The notes under the pieces: model-generated
The model's database searches: none
Told to the model about the DNA's origin: nothing
What the model saw: the letters and a program-made list of their open reading frames with translations, nothing else
Shown: piece after piece, positions 1 to 7,071 of the stretch
Position numbering within the stretch: position 1 is the first letter of the stretch
Layout: each line of letters starts with the position of its first letter
Position numbers and translations under genes: made by a program
Assembly: GCA_003669575.1 (NCBI GenBank)
Contig: QWOR01000302.1
Location: forward strand, 1-12,464
Direction: 5' to 3'
From: Planctomycetota bacterium
GTDB lineage: Bacteria > Planctomycetota > Planctomycetia > Planctomycetales > Planctomycetaceae
DNA length: 12,464 nt

Positions 1-263
1 ACGCTCTGAAGAACGACGAAGCTGGTTTCATCGTCTCGGCCGAACTGGTCCTGGTCTCGACGATCGCTGTTCTCGGACTGGTCGTCGGACTGAGCGAAGT
101 GTCTTTGAACATCAACAACGAACTGGAAGATGTCGGCTCGGCCTTCAGCTCGGTGCAGCAGAGCTACAAGACCAGCGGCACCTGCGGCCACAAGGGGCAC
201 TTCTCCGGCAGCAGCTTCTGTGACACCGCCGACTTCTGCGACGGCCAAGACGACATTCGTTAA
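1..263 (+). CDS. C-terminal part of a small membrane-anchored, pilin-like protein (5' end missing)
   Basis: The frame is open from the left edge and ends in TAA at 261-263, giving about 86 visible residues. An Asp-Glu-Ala-Gly stretch leads into a hydrophobic segment of roughly 25 residues (FIVSAELVLVSTIAVLGLVV) that contains a glutamate. A polar, Ser/Asn-rich tail with three cysteines follows. A charged stretch ending in Gly, then a hydrophobic helix with an early Glu, is the layout of Flp/type IV-like pilin N-termini. I recall similar small hypothetical proteins in planctomycetes, but the pilin link is inference. The Glu falls at +6 rather than +5 if cleavage follows the Gly, so processing by a prepilin peptidase is uncertain. 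Codon use is typical of a G+C-rich gene, and a terminator lies about 135 bp downstream. The real start is outside the window. Confidence 0.72.
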   Translation, partial: ALKNDEAGFIVSAELVLVSTIAVLGLVVGLSEVSLNINNELEDVGSAFSSVQQSYKTSGTCGHKGHFSGSSFCDTADFCDGQDDIR

Positions 264-398
264 GAAGTGGGGCGTCAGCCTGCCGTGTCTGCACAGCGTC
301 TCTCACACGCTGAAATCTCGGTTCAGATCGGTTCTCTCGACTCTCTCTCAGTGACGTCTCTCACACTCTCTCCGTCACTTCCCACTTGGTTCTCTCTC

Positions 399-427
399 AG
401 CCCCCAGTGAATCACCGGGGGCTTTTT
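399..427 (+). terminator. Intrinsic terminator after the pilin-like gene
   Basis: A perfect 7-bp stem (AGCCCCC at 399-405, GGGGGCT at 417-423) encloses an 11-nt loop and is followed by a run of five T (423-427). The T-run lies only on the plus-strand side, so it ends the transcript of the small protein ending at 263 and insulates it from leuS, which converges from the other side. The 264-398 spacer is rich in TCTCTC and encodes nothing convincing. Confidence 0.8.
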
Positions 428-435
428 CGTTGCTA

Positions 436-3351
436 CTACCCTTTCACCACAAAATTCACCATTCGCCCCGGGACCGCCACGACTTTAACGATCTGCTTTC
501 CGGCCAGTTGGGGTTGAATCGTCGCATGGGCTTCCGCCAGCTTCTGGAGTGAGGCAGCGTCGGCACCGGCGGGCACCATGATCTTGGCTCGCAGCTTGCC
601 GTTGATCTGGATCGGGATCTCAATCTCTGACTCGACGAGGTACTTTTCGTCCCAAGTCGGCCAGGCCGTGTAAGACAGCGACTCGCGGTGGCCGAGCAGT
701 TCCCACAGCTCCTCCGCGATGTGCGGAGCGAACGGCGAGAGCAACAGTACGAACGGTTCGAGGACCGCCCGCGGGCGTGGCTCCAGTGTGCCGAACTCGT
801 TGCAGAACTCCATCATTCGGCTGATGGCTGTGTTAAAGCTCAGCTTCTCGATGTCCTCGGTGACAGCCTTGATCGTCTTGTGAAGGACTCTCAACTGTTC
901 GTTGGTCGGGGCAATGTCCTGGATCGCCGGGTGCAGAACGACCTCATCGGCCCGCTCGTCGACGAACATGCGCCATGCCCGCCCGAGGAATCGCGAGACT
1001 CCCTCAACGCCGCTCATGCTCCATGGCTTCACCTGCTCCAGCGGCCCCATGAACATTTCATAGAGACGTAACGAGTCAGCCCCGTACTCTTTGACCACAT
1101 CGTCCGGGTTAATGACGTTGCCACGCGACTTGGACATCTTGAATGCCCGGCTCTCGACGACAATCTCCGTTCCCTTGAGGACGAGATTCCCGCCCCTCTT
1201 CTCCACCTGGTCGGGAGTCAGTTTCACCAGAGAGAGTGCCTCTCCGCTTTCGCGCAGTACTCGACCATCCCCATCCGGCGCCTCAGCTGTGTCTTTGATT
1301 GAGACGAATGCATCGAGGTCCGGAGAGACCACGTCTGCTGATCCCTTGGCGTATGCAGTGAGTTCCGCCTCACCCAGGATCATCCCCTGATTCACCAGCC
1401 GTCCAAACGGCTCCGGCGACGTGACGTGCCCGCGATCAAACAGCACCTTGTGCCAGAATCGCGAGTAGAGCAAATGCAGCACTGCATGCTCCGCCCCTCC
1501 GACATACAGATCGACCGGCAACCAGTATTTCTCCAGGGCCGGATCGATGAACCGCTGGCTGTTCTTGTTGTCGCAGAAACGCAGATAGTACCAGCAGGAG
1601 CCTGCCCACTGCGGCATGCTGTTGGTTTCCCGCTTCAGCCGAACGCCGTCTTTGTCGGTCTTGTAGAGCCACTCATCGGGCGCCTTGGCCAGCATCGGCG
1701 CGGGCGTGCCCGTCGGCTTGAAGTCTTCCATGTGCGGATGCAGCACCGGCAACGACTCGGCTGTATCAGCCCGCATCAGCCCGGTGGGATTCCCCGCCGC
1801 ATCCAGCTCGTGCCAGATTGGGAAAGGCTCGCCCCAGTACCGCTGCCGGGAGAACAACCAGTCACGCAACCGATAGTTCACCGCCTCCTTGCCGACGCCA
1901 GCAGCTGCGAGGTCCGCCGTGATACGAGCCTTGAACTCCGCCGTAGGAAGTCCGTTGTACTTGCCCGAGTTGATCGCCACTCCGACTTCGGTGAAGGGGG
2001 CCTTGAGAGGTTGAGTACCTGAACCGTCACCCTGGCCCTCCTCCGCCACGACCTGAATGATCGGAATCTCGAACTTCTTTGCGAACTCCCAGTCTCTCTC
2101 ATCATGCGCCGGCACAGCCATGATGGCTCCGGTGCCATAGCTGCTGAGAACGTAGTCGGCGATCCATATTGGAACCCGGGCATTGTTGACCGGGTTGATC
2201 GCGTAACCACCCGTGAAGACCCCGCTTTTGTCTTTGGCGAGGTCGGTCCGGTCGAGGTCGCTCTTGAGCGAGGCCTTGCGCCGGTACTCATCCACCGCAG
2301 CCTTCTGCTCCGGCGTTGTGATCTGGTCAACGAGCGGATGTTCAGGGGCCAGAACCATGTAGGTCACACCGAACAGCGTATCGGGCCGAGTCGTGTAGAC
2401 CCGCACGGCCGATCCACCGCTCGCCAGTGCGAAGTCGACCTCCGCCCCCACCGACCGCCCGATCCAGTTCCGCTGCAGCGCCTTGATCGAGTCGGGCCAC
2501 CCGAGGTCATCCAGTTCATTCGCCAACCGGTCTGCGTACGCAGTGATCCGCAGCATCCACTGCTTGAGCGGCATGCGCACAACCGGATGGCTACCTCGCT
2601 CGCTCTTGCCGTCAATGACCTCTTCGTTGGCCAGCACCGTTCCCAGTGCCGGACACCAGTTGACTGGAGCTTCGCTGATATAAGCGAGGCGGTGTTGGTC
2701 CTGATAGCGGCGGACGGCTTCATTTCGCTGATGGCCGATAGCTGATGGCTGATGGCCGGAAACCACTCCTGCTGACCCTTGGCCCTGGGCCCTAGGCTCT
2801 AGGCCTCTGATCTCCTCCGGAATCGGCAACTCGCTGATCGGTCGCCCCTTCCCCACCCGCTGCTTCCCGTCCGGGCCAGTCCACTCAAACGTCGGGTCGT
2901 ACCACGTGTCAAACAGCTGGAGAAAGATCCACTGCGTCCAGCGGTAGTAGTCGGGATCGGTCGTCGACAGCTCGCGGCTCCAGTCATAGCTGAAGCCCAG
3001 CATCTTCAACTGGCGACGGAAGGTGTCGATGTTCTTCTTTGTCGTAACCGCCGGGTGTGTCCCGGTCTTGACCGCATGCTCTTCCGCGGGCAAGCCGAAC
3101 GCATCCCACCCCATCGGGTGCAGGACGTGCCCCCCCTTCATGCGGTTGTAACGCACGACGATATCGGTGGCTGTATATCCTTCGGGATGTCCCACGTGCA
3201 GTCCCGACCCGCTGGGGTACGGGAACATATCCAGAACATACAGCTTCCCCTGGGCATTCGCGGGCGGAGTGTTCGGCGTGACAAAGGTCTGGTGCTCGTC
3301 CCAGAACTTCTGCCATTTGGATTCAATGCGAGGGGCGTCGTAACGCGGCAT
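436..3351 (-). CDS. leuS: Leucyl-tRNA synthetase
   Basis: This cytoplasmic class Ia enzyme charges tRNA-Leu with leucine. It is 971 residues long; bacterial LeuRS is usually about 820-880. The HIGH-type motif HVGH is at residues 52-55 within PYPSGSGLHVGH. The CP1 editing domain shows TTRPDTLFG (about 320-328) and the AVPAHDERD box, whose D417 matches the editing aspartate. The class I KMSKS loop is at 738-742 (FKMSKSRGN), and the anticodon-binding and C-terminal domains follow to residue 971. Extra length comes from an insertion at about 150-222 before NWCP and another at about 655-735 before KMSKS. Residues about 182-210 are encoded by repeat-like DNA (see the repeat entry). The zinc-finger region keeps only C233. 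ATG at 3351 begins a good class I N-terminus, but I see no Shine-Dalgarno upstream. The gene is probably monocistronic. Confidence 0.97.
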   Translation of the reverse strand: MPRYDAPRIESKWQKFWDEHQTFVTPNTPPANAQGKLYVLDMFPYPSGSGLHVGHPEGYTATDIVVRYNRMKGGHVLHPMGWDAFGLPAEEHAVKTGTHPAVTTKKNIDTFRRQLKMLGFSYDWSRELSTTDPDYYRWTQWIFLQLFDTWYDPTFEWTGPDGKQRVGKGRPISELPIPEEIRGLEPRAQGQGSAGVVSGHQPSAIGHQRNEAVRRYQDQHRLAYISEAPVNWCPALGTVLANEEVIDGKSERGSHPVVRMPLKQWMLRITAYADRLANELDDLGWPDSIKALQRNWIGRSVGAEVDFALASGGSAVRVYTTRPDTLFGVTYMVLAPEHPLVDQITTPEQKAAVDEYRRKASLKSDLDRTDLAKDKSGVFTGGYAINPVNNARVPIWIADYVLSSYGTGAIMAVPAHDERDWEFAKKFEIPIIQVVAEEGQGDGSGTQPLKAPFTEVGVAINSGKYNGLPTAEFKARITADLAAAGVGKEAVNYRLRDWLFSRQRYWGEPFPIWHELDAAGNPTGLMRADTAESLPVLHPHMEDFKPTGTPAPMLAKAPDEWLYKTDKDGVRLKRETNSMPQWAGSCWYYLRFCDNKNSQRFIDPALEKYWLPVDLYVGGAEHAVLHLLYSRFWHKVLFDRGHVTSPEPFGRLVNQGMILGEAELTAYAKGSADVVSPDLDAFVSIKDTAEAPDGDGRVLRESGEALSLVKLTPDQVEKRGGNLVLKGTEIVVESRAFKMSKSRGNVINPDDVVKEYGADSLRLYEMFMGPLEQVKPWSMSGVEGVSRFLGRAWRMFVDERADEVVLHPAIQDIAPTNEQLRVLHKTIKAVTEDIEKLSFNTAISRMMEFCNEFGTLEPRPRAVLEPFVLLLSPFAPHIAEELWELLGHRESLSYTAWPTWDEKYLVESEIEIPIQINGKLRAKIMVPAGADAASLQKLAEAHATIQPQLAGKQIVKVVAVPGRMVNFVVKG
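2722..2807. repeat. Repeat-like DNA inserted in frame inside leuS
   Basis: Two low-complexity palindromic blocks lie within the leuS reading frame. At 2727-2757 the unit GCTGATGG/GCTGATAG-type is repeated three times. At 2781-2807 there is GGCCCTGGGCCCTAGGCTC followed by TAGGCCTC, rich in CTAGG half-palindromes. Their translation (residues about 182-210) is a Gly/Gln/Ser/Ala-rich run containing GLEPRAQGQG and GHQPSAIGHQ, unlike the conserved sequence on both sides. Such ATCAGCCATCAGC and CCTAGGCCCTAG strings are usually intergenic in some planctomycetes, which is recall and not checked here. The frame is preserved. Confidence 0.6.
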
Positions 3352-3393
3352 GGTGTGCGATCAATCGAGTGAGTGTGTTTTGTTCTCGCCAAA

Positions 3394-3420
3394 GCGAGCG
3401 GCAGACGTGAGTCTGCCGTG
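3394..3420. repeat. 27-bp palindromic repeat, family A, copy 1
   Basis: The sequence reads GCGAGCGG and then CAGACGTGAGTCTGCCGTG. Its core CGGCAGAC-GTGA-GTCTGCCG is a perfect 8-bp stem with a 4-nt loop. It is identical over 27 bp, in the same orientation, to the copy at 4520-4546. This copy lies in the 207-bp gap between the leuS start and the glycosidase-like gene stop. I saw nothing else recognisable in that gap. A REP-like or small non-autonomous element is the likely nature. Confidence 0.85.
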
Positions 3421-3558
3421 TATGGACGCAGAGAAAAACGACAGCCTGGAATCTGCCGCAGACAAAGACAGCCAACCCCCATCAAGGGTTCACTGCCCGC
3501 CCCTCCGCCGACCGAACACGCAGTGTATGAGTTGCCGTGGCGGAGGACTACCAAACGC

Positions 3559-4506
3559 TCACTCTGCTCCCGACTTACCTACTACCTCGTCCCGCTCCAC
3601 CTCGACTCTCCCAATCCAGTTCTTCGACCAGTCGCCCGAGTTACTCCCCACGAACAGCTGCCGCGGCCCTGGCCCCTGACCAGCCAGCAGGAATGGCGTC
3701 ACATGCCCGCCCCGGTCGGCCTCTCCTCCACTCGTTGCCGCTAAGACCCCGCGAGAGGTCCATGCCAACCCATCCCGACTCGCTGCCCACCTCGTCCCCG
3801 AGTGGGACTCGTAGAGCATCACATACCCGTCCGCTACCCGACTGACATGCAAGGCCCCGGCTCCCTCGCCATAGATCGGAGCTGTGCCGTGCCGCTTCCA
3901 GTGCAGCCCGTCGTTCGATTCCGCATAGCCCACCGCCCGCCCGGTGGCGACGGCCAGTAACGCCTCGGGCTTGTCCGAAGTCGGCCGCACCTGCCCCGGC
4001 TTCAAACCACAACCGTCGTACCACATCCGGAACCGGCCCTCCTCATACAGCACCGACGGCCGCCCCACGATCAGCGAGTCCCATGCATCCCCCTCCCCCG
4101 GAGCCAGCACCACGCCCCGCTTCTCCCAATGCGCCCCATCGGTTGAAGTCGCAGCTGCGATCTCATCGCTGATCCCATGCTCGGCCCGGGTGTAGAACAT
4201 CCACCACACATCGCCGACCCGTACCACGCTCGGGTCGTTCACATGATTGACCCCAGCCTCTTCCAGTACGACGCCTTGCTTGTCCCACGCCTTCAAGTCG
4301 GTGGATGTCGCCAGATGAATCCGGTCATGCCCGTCCCGCCCCTGCCCCCCCTACCACATGCACCACTGATCCCCGACTCGCTGCACCTCCGGGGCATAGA
4401 CATTCCCCTCCCCATGTACCCCCAGTTCCGTCTCAGCTGTACCGCGCAGAACCGGCATTGGGGCCGTCGCAAATAACGAGGCCAACAGGGCAATCAGTGA
4501 CTTCAA
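3559..4506 (-). pseudogene. Secreted five-bladed beta-propeller glycosidase-like protein, interrupted by an in-frame TAG
   Basis: Read through position 4351-4353, one continuous frame runs from TTG at 4506 to TGA at 3559 (315 sense codons counting the interrupted one). It opens with a signal-peptide-like LIALLASLFATA segment. Repeated blade motifs follow: QWCMW-stop-GG, VWWMFYTR, RFRMWYDG and GYVMLYES, each after a Val-Gly-Asp or Gly-rich turn, along with SNDGLHW, TSTDGAHW and SRDGLAW strands. This is the pattern of the GH32/43/62/68/117-type beta-propeller superfamily, so a secreted or periplasmic glycan-acting role is likely; the substrate is unknown. The TTG start is supported by GGGAGAG five bases upstream and by the lack of any in-frame ATG. 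The TAG is codon 52, where the blade motif predicts Tyr (TAC), so one base change explains it. The piece after the stop has only a TTG at 4296, a poor restart because homologous sequence continues upstream. Confidence 0.78.
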
Positions 4507-4519
4507 CAGAACTCTCCCA

Positions 4520-4546
4520 GCGAGCGGCAGACGTGAGTCTGCCGTG
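4520..4546. repeat. 27-bp palindromic repeat, family A, copy 2
   Basis: Identical over 27 bp to 3394-3420, with the same 8-bp stem and GTGA loop. It sits 13 bases upstream of the probable TTG start of the glycosidase-like gene, so it would be transcribed as a hairpin in that gene's leader if the promoter lies further up. With copy 1 it brackets the gene as direct repeats. Confidence 0.85.
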
Positions 4547-4850
4547 AATCAACCTGCAAGGCCGGCATGTAGCCCTCTTTCCAAGAGAGCCCCACCCGCG
4601 ACCAGAGCCACAATAGAATTCTGTCGTGTCGAAGCCCGTTTATCGAGCCTCGTGACCTAGCGACGCCACAGGCTCTCAACGCAGCGCATGGGCCAACTCG
4701 CCGCATGGAGGCACTCCGTCGAGGATGTCACGCAACACGCATAATCCCTCCACGCAGGGTGGACCCGGTTGCCGCTTTGGGGCCACCGGGGCGGCGGAGC
4801 CGAAAGAGGTCTTCAACCGAAGGTCTGTCACGGCATGCCTCTTGTGCCTG
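4547..4850. other. Intergenic stretch with no recognisable gene
   Basis: I looked on both strands for a coding frame with a family signature, a tRNA-like fold and a terminator, and found none. Short open frames here have compositions like random translation of G+C-rich DNA. The stretch separates repeat family A from the first copy of repeat family B. Confidence 0.5.
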
Positions 4851-4891
4851 GCACACCGGTAGGCTCCAAAGCGAGCCAACCGGTGCTACCC
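4836..4891 (+). repeat. Hairpin repeat, family B, copy 1
   Basis: The core CACCGGT-A-GGCT-loop-AGCC-A-ACCGGTG (4854-4885) forms a 7-bp stem, an A-A mismatch, a 4-bp stem and an 8-nt loop, followed by CTACCC. A less conserved lead-in of about 15-18 bp containing CTTGTGCC is shared with the inverted copy near 6797. It lies just downstream of the original stop (4901) of the interrupted small gene. Three more copies occur in the window. Confidence 0.8.
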
Positions 4892-4911
4892 TGCTGGTTT
4901 TCAAACAGAGC

Positions 4912-4916
4912 CTAAG
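4912..4916. repeat. Target-site duplication, left side of the IS (CTAAG)
   Basis: CTAAG at 4912-4916 immediately precedes the left inverted repeat and is repeated at 6354-6358 immediately after the right one. The 5-bp size assumes that the element begins with TTCGCC. Confidence 0.75.
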
Positions 4917-6353
4917 TTCGCCTTTTGCACTTTAGGTGGCCAAGGCGACGGTTTTTTCCAGGAGTTGTTGGAGTTTTTTCGAACCTGGGCCAGTGATGGG
5001 TAGGGATAAAACGTGTCGTCGGATGCTGAGTCGGCGGAGGGTTCGCAGCATGTCGGCGAACGAGGGTGCGGTTTTCGACGTGTACCACGGACACACGAGT
5101 GGCTGCCAATGGTGATGACCTTCGCGGGCGAACCACAACACAATCAAGCTGTACAGCAGCATGGCCAGCGGAGCTGTGCGTTCGACCGAGCGGCGAGTCC
5201 AGCCAGGCGGCTCCTCGAACCCCAAGTGTTGTTTGCTGTCCTGGTTCGTCACTTCCAGACTCCATCGCATTGCGTACCAGGTGAGGACCTGTTCAGCTGT
5301 CGCCTGAGAGCACGTCGAGTAGAACGCCTCCCGTCCACGTCCCCCGTTGATCGCTTCGACCGCGACGACACGCAAGGGGCGAGTCGGCGCGGCATGAACA
5401 TGCCCCAGCTGGTCCGCCACTCGCGCCACTTCACGTCGACCGTAGATGTTCAGTGTGACTCGACGACAACGTCCAGTCAGTAACGATTGGGGTGTCGGCA
5501 ATCGTTCGCCGCGCCGATGAGGACGGCCATTCGTCCCCGGCTTCCGCGTAGGAGCTGCGGCGTACAGCCTGGCGTCTTTTAACAAACGACTGGTGAGATC
5601 ACAGTTCGAGGGCAAGTGACACAACACACTCTGGCCGCCATAAGCACTATCCGCCACGACGTGAAATCGTTGGCTTTTCCGATGATGGCAGAGCACGGTC
5701 AACATCTCGACGGCAAGTTCCGGTCGCGTGCGATACGTCCGCCGATGTCTGGCCGCGCTTTTCGTATTCAAGTACAGACGAAACAAGATCGGTAAGCAAT
5801 ACACATGGCCAGCCCGGAACGGAAACTCCACCAGCACGCCCAGCACCACCCAACTGTGACCCCAATTCGTGATGGCCTTTCCACGACTGGAGAGCAACGG
5901 ATCGTGGTGCATCCCGGTCCCAAACATCTTCAGCCCGCGTTTGCGAGCCAGCGTATCATCCAACGCCAGCAGCACGGCCTCGCCTTTCAGCCACGGCTCG
6001 ATCAGATCAAACACCGCCAGTCCCAACGCATCCAGCGACCAGCGTGCCGCGCTGAACACGCGATGATACGACGAGAAATGTTTCTCCGCCGCATCACCAG
6101 CAACCAAAATCATCCGCGTCACTGTCCGCCGAGAAGCTAACACCCAACCGGTCAAGATCGTGACCCAGCTGGCGTGCGTCGGTGCCGTCATCGTCCTCGA
6201 CAGTCCCTGCAATAAACAAACAAAACTTGGTACAAGTTCCATCGTGAGCCTCCTTGCTCAATGCCTGAGATTGATACCCCAAGCATTGTCATCGAGGCTC
6301 GCGCCTTTCACCCAGACCAGTCCTGATGCCTCCATAAAAGTGCAAAAGGCGAA
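4917..6353 (-). mobile_element. Complete insertion sequence, 1437 bp, IS701/IS4-like DDE type
   Basis: The element has perfect 17-bp terminal inverted repeats (TTCGCCTTTTGCACTTT at 4917-4933 and its complement at 6337-6353). It is flanked by CTAAG on both sides and encodes one intact transposase on the minus strand. The transposase stop codon (4932-4934) lies within the left inverted repeat. Intact ends, an uninterrupted transposase and an exact target duplication suggest a recent and possibly active insertion. It landed within the last codons of the small gene starting at 6720. Confidence 0.92.
4932..6242 (-). CDS. DDE transposase of the insertion sequence
   Basis: This 436-residue protein cuts and joins the IS ends. 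It has an RNase H-like catalytic core. The first acidic pair is D95-D96 in LALDDTLARK, the second is D198 in VVADSAYGG, and the glutamate is E330 in WYAMRWSLEVTNQDSKQHLG, the W-x3-W-x2-E-x6-K type signature of IS4/IS701-like enzymes. A hydrophobic strand (LAMLLYSLIVLWF) follows the Glu motif. ATG at 6242 is preceded by AAGGAGG with a 6-base spacing, the strongest ribosome binding site in the window, so the start is secure. The exact IS family (IS701 or a close IS4 relative) is from memory of the motifs. No frameshift or premature stop is seen. Confidence 0.93.
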   Translation of the reverse strand: MELVPSFVCLLQGLSRTMTAPTHASWVTILTGWVLASRRTVTRMILVAGDAAEKHFSSYHRVFSAARWSLDALGLAVFDLIEPWLKGEAVLLALDDTLARKRGLKMFGTGMHHDPLLSSRGKAITNWGHSWVVLGVLVEFPFRAGHVYCLPILFRLYLNTKSAARHRRTYRTRPELAVEMLTVLCHHRKSQRFHVVADSAYGGQSVLCHLPSNCDLTSRLLKDARLYAAAPTRKPGTNGRPHRRGERLPTPQSLLTGRCRRVTLNIYGRREVARVADQLGHVHAAPTRPLRVVAVEAINGGRGREAFYSTCSQATAEQVLTWYAMRWSLEVTNQDSKQHLGFEEPPGWTRRSVERTAPLAMLLYSLIVLWFAREGHHHWQPLVCPWYTSKTAPSFADMLRTLRRLSIRRHVLSLPITGPGSKKLQQLLEKTVALAT

Positions 6354-6720
6354 CTAAGAGGCTGCTCGTAATTGAAGGAGCATCCATCTCATCTTCTAGC
6401 CCTACGCTTTCCGTGATGTCCTTTTGCAATCGCAAAAGCATCATCGACTGAGTGACGCCCAACCTCCATGCAATAGGCACCGACTGCATGTCAGGTTCTT
6501 GAAGGGTAAACGAGTCATCGACAGTTGCTACTCGAAGGAGCATTGAACCAACCGAAATTAGCTCTCCTTCTTCGTATCGTATTCCTTCTTCAACTGATTC
6601 CTCCAAAAAAGAAGCGAGGACGACAACATCAAGCTGTGGAATGGATGAATCAAATACAAGCACAAATTCCCGATGCTGGTAACTTGAGCATTTCGTCGTC
6701 GAAAAACAGTTGTTGCTCAT
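6289..6720 (-). CDS. Small protein of unrecognised family, C-terminus replaced by the IS
   Basis: As it stands the frame encodes 143 residues from ATG at 6720, which has AGGAGGG five bases upstream. The last 21 residues are read from IS DNA. Removing the IS and one CTAAG copy joins 6354 to 4911 in frame and gives a tidy 125-residue protein ending LLGSV, with TGA at 4901-4903. Only three native residues were therefore lost, and the protein may still fold. It is acidic and probably cytoplasmic, with no signal or membrane segment. Likely conserved features are FLEESVEEG, LQEPD, PIAW, LRLQKD and ESVGL. The short acidic single-domain layout recalls polymorphic-toxin immunity proteins, but that is only an impression and I cannot name a family. 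It is richer in A+T than leuS or dxs and stands alone, suggesting an acquired gene. Upstream in-frame codons to 6801 run through a repeat and are not believed coding. Confidence 0.75.
   Translation of the reverse strand: MSNNCFSTTKCSSYQHREFVLVFDSSIPQLDVVVLASFLEESVEEGIRYEEGELISVGSMLLRVATVDDSFTLQEPDMQSVPIAWRLGVTQSMMLLRLQKDITESVGLEDEMDAPSITSSLLVRLLHFYGGIRTGLGERREPR
6354..6358. repeat. Target-site duplication, right side of the IS (CTAAG)
   Basis: CTAAG directly follows the right inverted repeat and matches 4912-4916. It marks the insertion point in the small gene. Confidence 0.75.
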
Positions 6721-6743
6721 TGTATCCCTCCTGGAAATGCGCG

Positions 6744-6797
6744 GGGTGGCACCGGTTCGCCAGCTCTGCGGCCTACCGGCGTGGCTTGGCACAAGTG
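6744..6797 (-). repeat. Hairpin repeat, family B, copy 2 (inverted)
   Basis: Read on the minus strand it gives CTTGTGCC, then CGCCGGTAGGCC, a short loop, GGCGAACCGGTG and CCACCC, matching copy 1 in order and stem layout. Its long stem keeps seven pairs with one G-T wobble. It lies in the leader of the small gene, ending about 24 bases before its ATG, so the transcript may carry this hairpin just ahead of the ribosome binding site. Confidence 0.7.
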
Positions 6798-6827
6798 GCA
6801 ATCTCGGAATGGACTCTTGTCACAAGA

Positions 6828-6885
6828 GCCTCTGATGCGAACGGACACCGGTAGGCTCCAAAGCCGAACCAACCGGTGCTACCCC
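6828..6885 (+). repeat. Hairpin repeat, family B, copy 3
   Basis: CACCGGTAGGCTCCAAAG is identical to copy 1, followed by a slightly changed loop and ACCAACCGGTGCTACCCC. The lead-in GCCTCTGATGCGAACGGA resembles that of copy 1. It is in the same orientation as copy 1, so copies 1 and 3 form direct repeats around the small gene plus IS. Confidence 0.75.
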
Positions 6886-7007
6886 GCACAAAGCGACCCG
6901 GCCAATTCTGGCCGGGACACCCCTGCAAGGAAAGTCACAACTGTTCGAAGCGCGGGGGATCTGACCTCGCCTTGCCACCTCTCTCTGAGGTCCCCTTTCC
7001 CCCCCGC

Positions 7008-7036
7008 TTGGCTCAAGGCGTTGCCCCAGTTACACT
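7008..7036 (+). promoter_or_regulatory. Possible sigma70-type promoter of the isoprenoid operon
   Basis: TTGGCT (7008-7013) and TACACT (7031-7036) are separated by 17 bases, and the prenyl synthase ATG is 35 bases beyond the -10. The spacing is ideal and the boxes are moderate matches. This is inference from pattern only. Confidence 0.35.
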
Positions 7037-7071
7037 TTGCGAAACCGACTCCCCTCTGTGTCTGTCTTCGC

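Noticed and set aside
130..354. Open frame overlapping the first gene in another frame
   Set aside because: The Ala/Thr/Ser-rich product is a frame-shifted reading of the pilin-like gene and its spacer.
1426..2745. Plus-strand open frames inside leuS
   Set aside because: They lie wholly antisense to conserved LeuRS domains and show no recognisable protein features.
3352..3558. T-box or other leader regulating leuS
   Set aside because: I found no T-box sequence or antiterminator-like structure. Only repeat family A is visible there.
6721..6801. 27-codon upstream extension of the small accessory gene
   Set aside because: It crosses the inverted family B repeat. ATG 6720 has a clear ribosome binding site.
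4836..6885. Family B repeats as integron attC sites around a gene cassette
   Set aside because: They are palindromic and flank a gene, but I see no RYYYAAC/GTTRRRY core pair and no integrase in the window.
6781..7071. N-terminal extension of the prenyl synthase to an upstream start
   Set aside because: It runs through the family B repeat and a possible promoter and has no similarity to the family. ATG 7072 gives the normal length.
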